DNA of 64,000 nt from Congregicoccus sp964517665 (lineage in GTDB: Bacteria; Verrucomicrobiota; Verrucomicrobiia; Opitutales; Opitutaceae): NCBI GenBank assembly GCA_964517665.1, contig CAZFCY010000002.1:18125-82124 (forward strand), in the 5' to 3' direction. Shown in pieces: positions 44,331-52,959 of the stretch. Position 1 is the stretch's first letter; each line of letters begins with the position of its first letter. The notes under the pieces were generated by a model. The model saw nothing but the letters and a program-made list of their open reading frames with translations, made no database searches and was not told the origin of the DNA. The position numbers and the translations under genes are program-made.

Positions 44331-45569
44331 CTACGGAGGCGTCGTCTCCCGTTGCAGTGCCTGCAACACGAGGCCGAACAATGCCTGCAACAACCCGTTC
44401 GTCAATCCGCCCCCCGCGCGCGGAGCGGCCAGTTGTCGCGCCACGGTTCGCAGGGCGTCCGGCATGTCGCCCGGATACCAGATGCGCCAGTGCGTCCACG
44501 CGGCCTCGCGCGGGCCGGTCGCTCCAAGACAAGGCAGGACGAGATCGATGATGAGCGTGTCGACGCGCGTGCCGCCGATCGCTTCCCCGAAAAGCTCCCG
44601 CACGAGGCGCGCGCGCAGCTCCTTCGTGCCATTCGCCTTCCGCTCTCCAGTGGGCGGAACGATTCCGTTCTCCGGCAGCTCGCGCAAAACAAGCGCCGCC
44701 AGGCGCTCCGGCCAGTCGGGAACGCGCGCCGCCCAATCCGCGTACTGCTCGAGGCGACGGCGTGGATGATTGGCCGGCCGCACGCCGCGCGTGGTCCAGA
44801 CTTCCGCCGCGGTCGCGAGCGCTTCGTCGATCGTCACGCGGCCCGCGCGCCAGGCATCCCAGCCAAACCGTGACGCGACGCGCGCCATCGGCGCGCGGTT
44901 CTGTCGGTAACCGAGGATCTCGAGCGCGGTGTGATGACACGCCCCGGTCCACCCCAGCCGTTCGATGCGCAGGCGCGCGAAACGCGTCTTCTCCCGCCAG
45001 CGCCGCTCCATGCTCGCGACGATCGCGGCGCGGCGCGGCGCCTCTTCCATCGCCAGCAGCCCCTCCAAAAGCGGAAGCGGATCCCGACCGGCCAGCGCGG
45101 CGACCGCTTCGTCTTCCGCATAGGCCTCCAGATCCTGCCAGAGCAGATCGATGAGAACGAGCGTTGGAATCGTCCGCCCGGCGGAGGTCGATGCCGGCTT
45201 CCTTCCCTGGTCCGGCGGGAAAAGCACGACGTGCAGCACGACATCGTCGTAGGCGCGATCCCGATCGTGATGATGCTGCGCCCACGCCTCCGCGTGAAAA
45301 TGCACCTCGACGGCGCCCGCCACCGCGCGGCCGCCGATTTGCAGGCGCGCGTCGTGAAAATCCGGCCCCGAAAGCCGGTTCCAGCGTCCCGGCGAGCGCA
45401 CCACGACCGCCTCCCCGTCGGTCGTCCGGGCGTTGCGCGCCGCGAACTGTTGCCGCAGCCAGATCTTCTGCAGCAGCACCTCGCTGACGTGAAACGCGCC
45501 GTACAATCCCTGAAACTCCGCAATCCCGCCGGGGCTCTCGAGAAGAGGGTTGTCGATCGTGTCGCTCAC
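44331..45569 (-). CDS. DUF2851-family protein
   Basis: 412 residues from a GTG at 45569; the frame is open to a TTG at 45623, and neither start has a ribosome-binding site. The sequence fits the DUF2851 family: YGAFHVSEVLLQKIWLRQQF near the N-terminus, LSGPDFHDARLQIGG near residue 67, VEVHFHAEAWAQHHHDRD near 90, and YDDVVLHVVLF. The FHDAR and HFHAEAW stretches with Asp, His and Glu resemble a nuclease-like core, but no activity is established. It takes the place where rimP would be expected, upstream of nusA. Sequence is Arg- and Ala-rich like its neighbours. Confidence 0.8.
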   Translation of the reverse strand: MSDTIDNPLLESPGGIAEFQGLYGAFHVSEVLLQKIWLRQQFAARNARTTDGEAVVVRSPGRWNRLSGPDFHDARLQIGGRAVAGAVEVHFHAEAWAQHHHDRDRAYDDVVLHVVLFPPDQGRKPASTSAGRTIPTLVLIDLLWQDLEAYAEDEAVAALAGRDPLPLLEGLLAMEEAPRRAAIVASMERRWREKTRFARLRIERLGWTGACHHTALEILGYRQNRAPMARVASRFGWDAWRAGRVTIDEALATAAEVWTTRGVRPANHPRRRLEQYADWAARVPDWPERLAALVLRELPENGIVPPTGERKANGTKELRARLVRELFGEAIGGTRVDTLIIDLVLPCLGATGPREAAWTHWRIWYPGDMPDALRTVARQLAAPRAGGGLTNGLLQALFGLVLQALQRETTPP

Positions 45570-45960
45570 GCCGATCGCCCAGAAAATCGATTGCGGATTT
45601 TCACGCGAGCCGATTTCGCGCAACTGGAGCGATGCGCCGGGGCTGATTCATGCTGTCTCTGAAATCCAAGAGCCCGGAGTTCCACAACGAATCAGCCCTG
45701 ACAAAGCGCAAGCCCGGGCAGCGCGCACGGAACTTCCCGCCGCGCTCGTGCTCTCAAGCCCGCTGATGAATCCGACTCCATCGTTACCGCTTCGCGGCGG
45801 CGCGCTCCGTTGTTGTTGCACCGATGTCCTCTTTGGCTCACCGATGTCTTTCTTGAACGTGCACACGTCGCGCCCAGGCCGTAAACGGAGATCATCCATT
45901 CGCTGAGCGGGGAAATTCCCGCCCGGCCTGACTGCGCTTCAGTTTCGACGCTGCACCCTG
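45570..45960. other. Divergent intergenic region before the GH-GT2 fusion gene
   Basis: About 390 bp (337 bp if the DUF2851 protein starts at 45623). It holds a 10-bp inverted repeat, GGGCTGATTC at 45640-45649 and GAATCAGCCC at 45689-45698, with a 39-bp loop. I see no gene, RNA or tandem TTGC motif. Confidence 0.45.
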
Positions 45961-48516
45961 ATGAAGACTGAACCGTCCACTTTGGAAGCCACCGGTTTCG
46001 ACATCGCGGCGCCGGAGGATGCTCCCGAAACTCCGGAGCCCGCCTCCACCCGGCCGAAGATCGACGGGAAGTTTCTCTCCGTCGAGGGCTGCCGTTTCTG
46101 GGTCAAGGGCGTGACCTACGGCACTTTCGCGCCGGACGCGGAAGGGTTTAATTTTCCTCCGCCCGATCGCGTGCGCGAGGATTTCGCGGCCATGGCCGCG
46201 GCCGGCCTCAACTCCGTGCGCGTCTACACCGCGCCGCCGGTCTGGCTGCTCGACATCGCGGAAACGCGCGGCCTGAAGGTGATGATCGGCCTGCCGTGGG
46301 AACAGCACATCGCGTTTCTCGAGGATGAAGGCCGCAAGCGCGCGATCGAGAAAAGCGTGCGCGAAGGCGTCCGCGCCTGCCACGGCCACCCGGCCATTCT
46401 CTGCTTCTCGATCGGCAACGAAATTCCCGCGCCGATCTGCCGCTGGCATGGAGCCAGGCGCATCGAGCGTTTTCTGCACCGGCTGTTCAACGCCGTGAAG
46501 GACGAGGATCCCGGCGCGCTCGTCACCTACGTCAATTTCCCCTCCACGGAATATCTGCGGCTGCCGTTCCTCGATTTCGTCACGTTCAACGTCTATCTCG
46601 AGCAGCGCGAGAAACTCTCCGGCTACCTTGCCCGCCTCCAGAATCTCGCGGGCGACCGGCCGCTCGTGATGGCCGAGATCGGACTCGACAGCCAGCGCAA
46701 CGGCCTCGACACGCAGGCCGCCACGCTCGACTGGCAGGTGCGCACGACGTTCGAGGCCGGCTGCTCGGGCGCGTTTGTTTTTTCCTGGACCGACGAATGG
46801 TGGCGCGGCGGGCACGACATCCCGGACTGGGATTTCGGACTCGTCACCCGCGAGCGGCAGCCCAAGCCCGCGCTCGCGTCGGTGGCGAAGGCGTTCCGCG
46901 AGGCGCCGTTGCCGCCGCGGACGGACCTCCCGCGATTCTCCGTCATCATCTGCACCTACAACGGCGCGCGCACGCTGCGCGATGCCTTCGCCGGTTTGAA
47001 GCAGGTGGACTATCCGGATTTCGAGGTCGTGCTCGTCGACGACGGCTCCACGGACAACTGCTCGGAGATCGGAGCGGAGTGCGGCGCGCGCGTGATCACG
47101 ACGGAAAACCGCGGCCTCAGCTCCGCCCGCAACACCGGGATGGAAGCGGCGACGGGCGAACTCATCGTCTATCTCGACGACGACGCCTGGCCGGATCCGC
47201 TCTGGCTGCGTTTCCTCGCCGAAACTTTTCTCGAGGGCGGCCACGCCTGCGTCGGCGGCCCGAATCTCTCGCCGCCCGGCACGGGCGAGATCGCGGATTG
47301 CGTGGACAACGCCCCCGGCGGCCCGGTCCACGTGCTCATCGACGACCGTCGCGCCGAGCACGTGCCCGGTTGCAACATGGCGTTTCGAAAAAGCCGGCTC
47401 CAGGAGATCGGCGGATTCGACCCGCAGTTTCGTTCCGCGGGGGATGACGTGGACGTGTGCTGGCGGTTGCTCGAACGCGGCTGGACGATCGGTTTCAGCC
47501 CGGCCGCGATGGTCTGGCACCATCGCCGCAAAACAATCGGCGCCTACTGGCGGCAACAACGCGGCTACGGCAAGGCCGAGGCATTGCTCGAGCGCAAGTG
47601 GCCGGAAAAATACAACGCCGTCGGCCACGTCGCCTGGGGCGGCCGGCTCTATGGGAAGGGGCTCACGCGCGTTTTCGGCCGCATCGGCCGGATCTATCAC
47701 GGCGCGTGGGGATCCGCCTCGTTCCAGGCCCGTTACGACACGCCGCCGAACATGCTCCGCGTCCTTCCGACCATGCCGGAGTGGTACCTCATCCTCCTCT
47801 TCATCGCGCTCATCTTTTCGATGTCGATTCTCTGGCCGCGGCTGCTCTGGGTCGCTCCCGTGCTCGTCTTCGCCTCCGGCCTCACGGTCGCGCAGGCGTT
47901 GCTCAGCGCGGCGCAGGCGCGGTTCAGCACGCGCGCCGGACGCTGGCACATGCTCAAGCTGCGCGGTGTCACGGCCTGGCTGCATTTCATCCAGCCGCTG
48001 GCCCGGCTTTGGGGGCGCATCCGCCACGGCCTCCACGCCGGGCGCCTGCGCCTGCCGATGCGCATGGCGTTTCCCATCGCGCGCACGATCACGCTCTGGC
48101 GCGAACGCTGGACGATGCCCGAGGACATGGTGCGGCAGCTTTCGCGTCAGTTGCGCAAACAGGGCGCGGTCATCGTCTCCGGCGGCGATTACGATCGCTG
48201 GGACTTCAGCGTGCGCGCGGGCGTGCTCGGCGGCGCGCAACTGCTCATGACGGTCGAGGAGCACGGGGCCGGCAGACAACTGTTTCGGTTCATGGTCTGG
48301 CCCAAGTATTCCTGGGAAGGCATCGCGATCGTCGTCATCCTCGGCGCGCTCGCGGCCGGCGCGATCTTCGACCGCGCCGTCGCGGCCTACCTGATCTTCA
48401 CGGCGCTGACGGCGGTGTTCGCGTTCCGGCTGCTTCAGGAGGGTTCGGTCGCGCTCGCGGCCGTCGAGCGCGCGCTGTCCGAACCCCCGGACTCGGATTT
48501 CGAGGAAAAGAAGTAA
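45961..48516 (+). CDS. Glycoside hydrolase-like domain fused to a GT2 glycosyltransferase, membrane protein
   Basis: 851 residues in three parts. Residues about 35-310 form a GH2/GH5-like TIM barrel with the acid/base Glu in SIGNEIPAP near residue 153 and the nucleophile Glu in VMAEIGLDS near 238. Residues about 320-600 are a GT2 (GT-A) glycosyltransferase: FSVIICTYNG, VLVDDGSTDN, the DxD in YLDDDAWPDP, and RSAGDDVDVCWRL. The rest has membrane segments (PEWYLILLFIALIFSMSIL near 602, and WEGIAIVVILGALAAGAIF near 780). A protein that can both cut and add sugars suggests remodelling of a surface glycan at the inner membrane. It is followed by an MsbA-like exporter. Polymer and linkage are unknown. 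Confidence 0.85.
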   Translation: MKTEPSTLEATGFDIAAPEDAPETPEPASTRPKIDGKFLSVEGCRFWVKGVTYGTFAPDAEGFNFPPPDRVREDFAAMAAAGLNSVRVYTAPPVWLLDIAETRGLKVMIGLPWEQHIAFLEDEGRKRAIEKSVREGVRACHGHPAILCFSIGNEIPAPICRWHGARRIERFLHRLFNAVKDEDPGALVTYVNFPSTEYLRLPFLDFVTFNVYLEQREKLSGYLARLQNLAGDRPLVMAEIGLDSQRNGLDTQAATLDWQVRTTFEAGCSGAFVFSWTDEWWRGGHDIPDWDFGLVTRERQPKPALASVAKAFREAPLPPRTDLPRFSVIICTYNGARTLRDAFAGLKQVDYPDFEVVLVDDGSTDNCSEIGAECGARVITTENRGLSSARNTGMEAATGELIVYLDDDAWPDPLWLRFLAETFLEGGHACVGGPNLSPPGTGEIADCVDNAPGGPVHVLIDDRRAEHVPGCNMAFRKSRLQEIGGFDPQFRSAGDDVDVCWRLLERGWTIGFSPAAMVWHHRRKTIGAYWRQQRGYGKAEALLERKWPEKYNAVGHVAWGGRLYGKGLTRVFGRIGRIYHGAWGSASFQARYDTPPNMLRVLPTMPEWYLILLFIALIFSMSILWPRLLWVAPVLVFASGLTVAQALLSAAQARFSTRAGRWHMLKLRGVTAWLHFIQPLARLWGRIRHGLHAGRLRLPMRMAFPIARTITLWRERWTMPEDMVRQLSRQLRKQGAVIVSGGDYDRWDFSVRAGVLGGAQLLMTVEEHGAGRQLFRFMVWPKYSWEGIAIVVILGALAAGAIFDRAVAAYLIFTALTAVFAFRLLQEGSVALAAVERALSEPPDSDFEEKK

Positions 48517-48576
48517 GCGCAACGATGCACCCGAACCGCAACATCGCTCCCGGCGGCCGCACCGGTTTGGTGATCG

Positions 48577-48650
48577 TCGTAGGAGCGGCTTCAGCCGCGA
48601 TCGAGCCGCAACGAATGGCGAGCGCATCGCGGCTGAAGCCGCTCCTACGA
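48577..48650. repeat. Perfect 25-bp inverted repeat (REP-like)
   Basis: The left arm 48577-48601 (starts TCGTAGGAGCGGCTTCAG) and right arm 48626-48650 are exact inverted copies of 25 bp around a 24-bp loop. It lies 60 bp after the fusion gene and before the ABC exporter gene. The arm GTAGGAGCGGCTTCAGCCGC is a common sequence of REP elements in other high-GC bacteria. Confidence 0.8.
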
Positions 48651-48683
48651 CTGGATCGCCACAAATAAGTCGCACACGCCCGC

Positions 48684-50438
48684 ATGGCCTCCCCGCAAGC
48701 ACCGAGCAGTTCGGCAACCCTCCGGCGGGTGGCGACGCAGGCGAGGCCTTACTGGCCGCACATCGGCCTGTTGTTGTTCTGCAGCCTGCTCACCACGCCG
48801 CTGAGCCTGCTCAATCCCGTGCCGCTCAAGCTCATGGTCGATTCCATCCTCGGCGACCACGAGCTGCCCGCGATCCTGCAGGCCGTGATCCCCGCGGGCG
48901 CGCCGCGTTCGGCGCCGGTCGTGGTCGCGATCGTCGCCGGGATTCTTGTCGCGATCGCGCTCATCCGCCACAGCGCGGAGATGGGAAACTCCGTGCTGCG
49001 CGCCTGGATCGCGGAGAAACTCGTGCTGCGGTTTCGCTCGCTGCTTTTCCGGCACGTGCAAAACCTGTCGCTGTCGTTTCACGACACGAAGGGCGCGGCC
49101 GACACCGCGTATCGCATCCAGTACGACGCGCCCGCCGTGCGCTGGATCATGGCGGACGCGGTCGCGCCGCTCGCGACGTCGATCATCATGCTCGTGGCGA
49201 TGGTCGTCATCCTCGTGCGCATCGACTGGCAGATCGCGCTCGTGGCGCTGATCATCGTGCCGGCGCTCTACTTCGCCTCGACGATTTTCAGCAAGCGCTT
49301 GAAACGCCACTGGCGCGACGCGAAGGAGCTCGAGAGCGCGGCCAACTCCGTCGTGAACGAGGTGCTCGGCGCCGTGCGCGTGGTGAAGGCGTTCGCCGCG
49401 GAGGAGCGGGAACAGGCGCGTTTCGAGAACCGCGCCGGCCGCACGTTGAAGGAACAGATGCGCCTCGCCTTCGTCGGCAGCCGTTTCTCGCTCGCGATCG
49501 GGCTGACCATGGCCGGCGGCACGGCGCTCGTGCTCTATCTCGGCACGCGCCACGTGCAGGAGGGCATCATCACGCTCGGCGATCTCGTCCTCATCATGAG
49601 TTACGTGGCGATGCTCTACGGCCCGCTCGAGACGCTCACGCGCAGCGCCGGCAGCCTGCAGGGTTCGATCGCGAGCGCCGAACGCGCCTTCGCGCTGCTC
49701 GACGAGACGCCGGAAGTGGCCGAGAAACCGCGCGCCCGCAAACTGACGCGCGCCCGCGGACACGTCGTGTTCGAGAATGTGGAGTTTTCCTACACGCCGG
49801 ACCGGCCGGCGCTGCGCGGATTGAGCTTCGACATCGCGACCGGCTCGCGCGTCGGGATCGCGGGTCACACCGGCGCGGGCAAATCGACGCTCATGAGCCT
49901 GCTCCTGCGGCTCTACGATCCGACCGGCGGGCGCATCCTGCTCGACGGCCTCGACCTGCGCGATTACGCGCTCGCCGACCTGCGCAATCAGTTCGCCATC
50001 GTGCTGCAGGAACCGGTGCTGTTTTCCGCCTCGATCGGCGACAACATCGCCTATGCCCGCCCCGAGGCCGCGCGCGACGAGGTGATCGCGGCGGCGCGCG
50101 CGGCCAACGTCCACGATTTCATCGCGGGCCTCGAGAAGGGTTACGACACACCCGTGGGCGAGCGCGGCATGCAACTCTCCGGCGGCGAGCGCCAGCGCAT
50201 CTCGCTCGCCCGCGCCTTTCTGAAGGACGCGCCGATCCTCGTGCTCGACGAGCCGACCAGCTCGGTCGACGTCAAGACCGAGGCCGCGATCATCGAGGGC
50301 CTCGAGCGCCTGATGAAAGGCCGCACGTCCTTCATGATCGCGCACCGCCTCGCCACCCTCGACCTCTGCGACGTGCGCCTCGAACTCGCCGCCGGCCGGC
50401 TGACGACGCCGGCCGGATCGGCGTATCCAACAAATTGA
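48684..50438 (+). CDS. ABC exporter, fused permease and ATPase, MsbA-like
   Basis: 584 residues: an N-terminal six-helix transmembrane domain (about residues 20-320) and a C-terminal ATPase. The ATPase has Walker A HTGAGKSTL near residue 395, the Q-loop in IVLQEPVLFS, the signature QLSGGERQRISLARAF near 500, and Walker B ILVLDEPTSS. Such homodimers flip lipids, glycolipids or lipid-linked glycans. The gene lies between a GT2-type fusion and a GT-B-like gene, so a glycolipid or oligosaccharide lipid carrier is the likely cargo. The start ATG at 48684 is one of two near the gene edge; the MASPQAP start fits the length. Confidence 0.92.
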   Translation: MASPQAPSSSATLRRVATQARPYWPHIGLLLFCSLLTTPLSLLNPVPLKLMVDSILGDHELPAILQAVIPAGAPRSAPVVVAIVAGILVAIALIRHSAEMGNSVLRAWIAEKLVLRFRSLLFRHVQNLSLSFHDTKGAADTAYRIQYDAPAVRWIMADAVAPLATSIIMLVAMVVILVRIDWQIALVALIIVPALYFASTIFSKRLKRHWRDAKELESAANSVVNEVLGAVRVVKAFAAEEREQARFENRAGRTLKEQMRLAFVGSRFSLAIGLTMAGGTALVLYLGTRHVQEGIITLGDLVLIMSYVAMLYGPLETLTRSAGSLQGSIASAERAFALLDETPEVAEKPRARKLTRARGHVVFENVEFSYTPDRPALRGLSFDIATGSRVGIAGHTGAGKSTLMSLLLRLYDPTGGRILLDGLDLRDYALADLRNQFAIVLQEPVLFSASIGDNIAYARPEAARDEVIAAARAANVHDFIAGLEKGYDTPVGERGMQLSGGERQRISLARAFLKDAPILVLDEPTSSVDVKTEAAIIEGLERLMKGRTSFMIAHRLATLDLCDVRLELAAGRLTTPAGSAYPTN

Positions 50439-50502
50439 TACAAGAAACAAAAGGCGTCCGCCCCATTCCGGGGAGCGCAGGCGTCCCGCCCGTGTTCTCT
50501 CC

Positions 50503-51684
50503 ATGAAAGCCGTCGTCACGGGCATGATCGCCAACTACGCCGTCGGCGGCGTGGCGTGGGACTACGGCCAGTACGCGCTCGGCCTCGAGCGGCTCGGCTT
50601 CGAGGTCTATTACCTCGAGGACACCGGCACGCCCGTCTACGATCCGACGCGCGGCGAGTACGGCGACGACTGCGCGTTCGCGACCGCGTTTCTCGAGAAA
50701 AGCCTCGCGCGGCTCTCGCCCGCGCTCGGCCGGCGCTGGCGTTTCGTCAACGCCGACGGCCGCAGCTTCGGGCTCGACGACCGCGCGTTTCGCGAAGTGC
50801 TGCGCGACGCGGAGTTGTTTCTCAATGTTTCGAACAGCGCGCTCATGCGCGACGAATACCTGCCATGCCGCCGCCGCGTGCTCATCGACACCGACCCCGG
50901 CCTGAACCAGTTTCACAACTACCCGCGCTGGGACGCCTCGCCCGGCTGGCTCGGCACGCACGGCTGGCGCGCGCACGAGTGGTTCTTCACCTACGCCGCC
51001 CGCCTCGGGCGCGAAGGCTGCGCGATCCCCGACTTCGGGTTGCCGTGGCATCAGACCCGGCCGCCGGTCGTGCTCGGCGCGTGGCGAAACGACCAGCCGC
51101 CCGGCGGGGCGTGGACGACGGTGATGACGTGGAAGAACTTCCCCAAACTCATCCAGCATGCCGGCCGCAGTTACGGCGCGAAGGAGTTCGAGTTTCCGAA
51201 AATCGAAGGCATCCCGCGGCGCCTGCGCGAACGCGCGTTCGAGGTCGCGGTGGGCGGAAACGAGGCGCCGCGCTCGCGCTGGTCGAACCTCGGCTGGACC
51301 GTCCGCGATTCGCACGCCGTCACCGCCGACGTCGACATTTATCGCGACTACATCCGCGGCAGCCGCGGCGAGTTCAGCGTCGCGAAGAACATCTACGTCG
51401 CGACGCGCTGCGGATGGTTCAGTTGCCGCACGGTCTGCTATCTCGCCGCCGGCCGGCCCGCCGTGGTCCAGGACACCGGTTTCTCCGAGGTGTATCCGAC
51501 CGGCCACGGTTTGTTCGCCTTCAACACCGGCGACGAGGCGGAGACTGGCATCCGCAATGTGGAGACGGATTACGCGAGCCACGCCGCCGCCGCGCGCCGG
51601 CTCGCCGAAACCGTGTTCGACTCCGATCTCGTCCTGCGTGAAATGCTCGAGACGATCGACTGCCCGCTGCCTGCAATCCAATGA
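50503..51684 (+). CDS. Putative GT-B glycosyltransferase
   Basis: 393 residues. It begins with an unusual strand-loop (VVTGMIANYAVGGVAWDYGQ), has an ADVDIYRDYIRGSRGEFSVAKN stretch near residue 280, and GWFSCRTVCYLAAGRPAVVQ near residue 310, which reads like the nucleotide-sugar-binding half of a GT-B enzyme. GTP/UDP-type motifs are not clear, so the donor is unknown. It overlaps the following acyltransferase gene by four bases (ATGA), which makes a joint product likely: a sugar is attached and then acylated. It follows the ABC exporter by 64 bp. Confidence 0.72.
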   Translation: MKAVVTGMIANYAVGGVAWDYGQYALGLERLGFEVYYLEDTGTPVYDPTRGEYGDDCAFATAFLEKSLARLSPALGRRWRFVNADGRSFGLDDRAFREVLRDAELFLNVSNSALMRDEYLPCRRRVLIDTDPGLNQFHNYPRWDASPGWLGTHGWRAHEWFFTYAARLGREGCAIPDFGLPWHQTRPPVVLGAWRNDQPPGGAWTTVMTWKNFPKLIQHAGRSYGAKEFEFPKIEGIPRRLRERAFEVAVGGNEAPRSRWSNLGWTVRDSHAVTADVDIYRDYIRGSRGEFSVAKNIYVATRCGWFSCRTVCYLAAGRPAVVQDTGFSEVYPTGHGLFAFNTGDEAETGIRNVETDYASHAAAARRLAETVFDSDLVLREMLETIDCPLPAIQ

Positions 51685-52271
51685 AACCCGACGAACTCGC
51701 GGCCATCACCGGAAATTGGGACTACTCCACCCTGCCGCCGAATGTCCGGCTCGGAGCCGGCTGCTGGCTCGAACGCAAGGCCTGCTTCGCGCGCTTTCGC
51801 AGCGCACGCGATCCCGGTCTCACCCTCGGCGATCGCGTGCGCGTGCACACGTGGTCGGTGTTCAACATCGAGCCCGAGGGCAGCGTCGAAGTCGGCGACG
51901 ATTCGATCCTCGTCGGCGCGACGTTCATGTGCGCCGGGCGCATCGTCGTCGGCCGGCGCGTCGTCATCTCCTACCACGTCACGATCGCCGACTCGGATTT
52001 TCATCCGATCGACCCGGAGGCGCGGAAGCGCGACGCCATCGCCAACGCGCCCTTCGGCGACAAATCGAAACGCCCCGCTTGCAAGAGCCGCCCGGTCGAG
52101 ATCGGCGACGATGTCGAGATCGGCATCGGCGCGATCATCCTCAAAGGCGTGAAAATCGGCCCCGGCGCGCGCATTGGCGCGGGAGCCGTCGTGCTGCGCG
52201 AGGTGCCCGCCGGCGCGATCGTGGAGGGCAATCCCGCGCGCGTGGTGAGCGACGCCGAATCGCGTCATTGA
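51681..52271 (+). CDS. Hexapeptide-repeat acyltransferase
   Basis: 196 residues of the left-handed beta-helix acyltransferase family. Repeats such as VEVGDDSILVGATF, GRIVVGRRVVISYHV and IGDDVEIGIGAIILKGVKI show the hexapeptide pattern; YHVTIADSDFHPI suggests the active-site His region. Such enzymes transfer acetyl groups to sugars. It starts at the ATG overlapping the upstream glycosyltransferase stop and is followed 3-21 bp later by a second, related acyltransferase. Both probably modify the glycan made by this cluster. Confidence 0.88.
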   Translation: MKPDELAAITGNWDYSTLPPNVRLGAGCWLERKACFARFRSARDPGLTLGDRVRVHTWSVFNIEPEGSVEVGDDSILVGATFMCAGRIVVGRRVVISYHVTIADSDFHPIDPEARKRDAIANAPFGDKSKRPACKSRPVEIGDDVEIGIGAIILKGVKIGPGARIGAGAVVLREVPAGAIVEGNPARVVSDAESRH

Positions 52272-52292
52272 AAAGTGGATACACCGGCGAAC

Positions 52293-52847
52293 ATGGAGCA
52301 CGACTGGTTCCCGCGGCCGTTGCCGGGAAACGTGGCCGTCGGCGCGCGCTCGTGGATCTATAGCTCGTTTGCCTTCGTCCACTTCGCCGCCAACCGCGCG
52401 CGGGCGGCGCGCATCGGAAACGACACCGGCATCTACAACGGCACGTTCTTCGATCTCGGCCCGGATGCGGAAGTCGTCATCGGCGACTTCTGCACGCTCG
52501 TCGGCGCGATCATCCAGACAAACGGCCGCGTCGAGATCGGCGACTACTCCTTCATCGCCCACGAAGTCGTGATCGCCGGCCACACGATCGCCGCGCCGCC
52601 CCCCAACTCCGATCCGCAAGCGGCGGCCGGGCGCAACCAACCCGCCGACACCACCATCCCCTCCGCTCCCATCCGACTCGCCGCCAACTGCTGGGTCGGC
52701 ATGCGCGCGGTCCTCCTCGCCGGCGCCGACCTCGGCGAAGGCTGCATCGTCGGCGCCGGCGCCGTCGTCAATTTCCCCGCCCCGCCCCACTCCATCATCG
52801 CCGGCAACCCCGCCCGCATCGTCGGCTCCACCACCCGATCCGCCTAA
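52293..52847 (+). CDS. Hexapeptide-repeat acyltransferase, second copy
   Basis: 184 residues from the ATG at 52293; a GTG at 52275 would add six residues. The middle is a left-handed beta-helix (TGIYNGTFFDLGPDAEVVIG, TLVGAIIQTNGRVEIGDYSF, NCWVGMRAVLLAGADLGEGC). HEVVIAGH carries the likely catalytic His. The C-terminal third is partly different from the preceding acyltransferase, so it is a distant paralogue, not a duplication. It ends the plus-strand cluster. Confidence 0.85.
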   Translation: MEHDWFPRPLPGNVAVGARSWIYSSFAFVHFAANRARAARIGNDTGIYNGTFFDLGPDAEVVIGDFCTLVGAIIQTNGRVEIGDYSFIAHEVVIAGHTIAAPPPNSDPQAAAGRNQPADTTIPSAPIRLAANCWVGMRAVLLAGADLGEGCIVGAGAVVNFPAPPHSIIAGNPARIVGSTTRSA

Positions 52848-52855
52848 AAAGCCAC

Positions 52856-52881
52856 TTTTCTGTAACGTACGTTACAGAAAA
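52856..52881. repeat. Perfect 26-bp palindrome
   Basis: The core TGTAACGTACGTTACA is flanked by TTTTC and GAAAA to give a 26-bp perfect palindrome. It lies 8 bp after the second acyltransferase stop, between convergent genes. A poly-T tract is absent on both strands, so it does not look like a standard terminator. Confidence 0.75.
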
Positions 52882-52939
52882 ACGGCCCGGGAAGGTTAGG
52901 CGCGCCGATCCATGGCTCGCGATCGGAAAGCCGTATTTT

Positions 52940-52957
52940 TGTCGCGTACGTTACAGA
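52940..52957. repeat. Degenerate second copy of the palindrome
   Basis: TGTCGCGTACGTTACA (52940-52955) shares 14 of 16 bases with the core of the palindrome at 52856-52881; its right half is identical. The two centres are 79 bp apart. Confidence 0.6.
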
Positions 52958-52959
52958 AT

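Noticed and set aside
45640..45698. 10-bp inverted repeat with a long loop as a regulatory site
   Set aside because: Only one copy, a 39-bp loop, and no link to a gene start; noted in the region entry only.
45892..48717. Minus-strand frame of 941 codons opposite the GH-GT2 fusion
   Set aside because: Antisense shadow; very rich in Arg and His.
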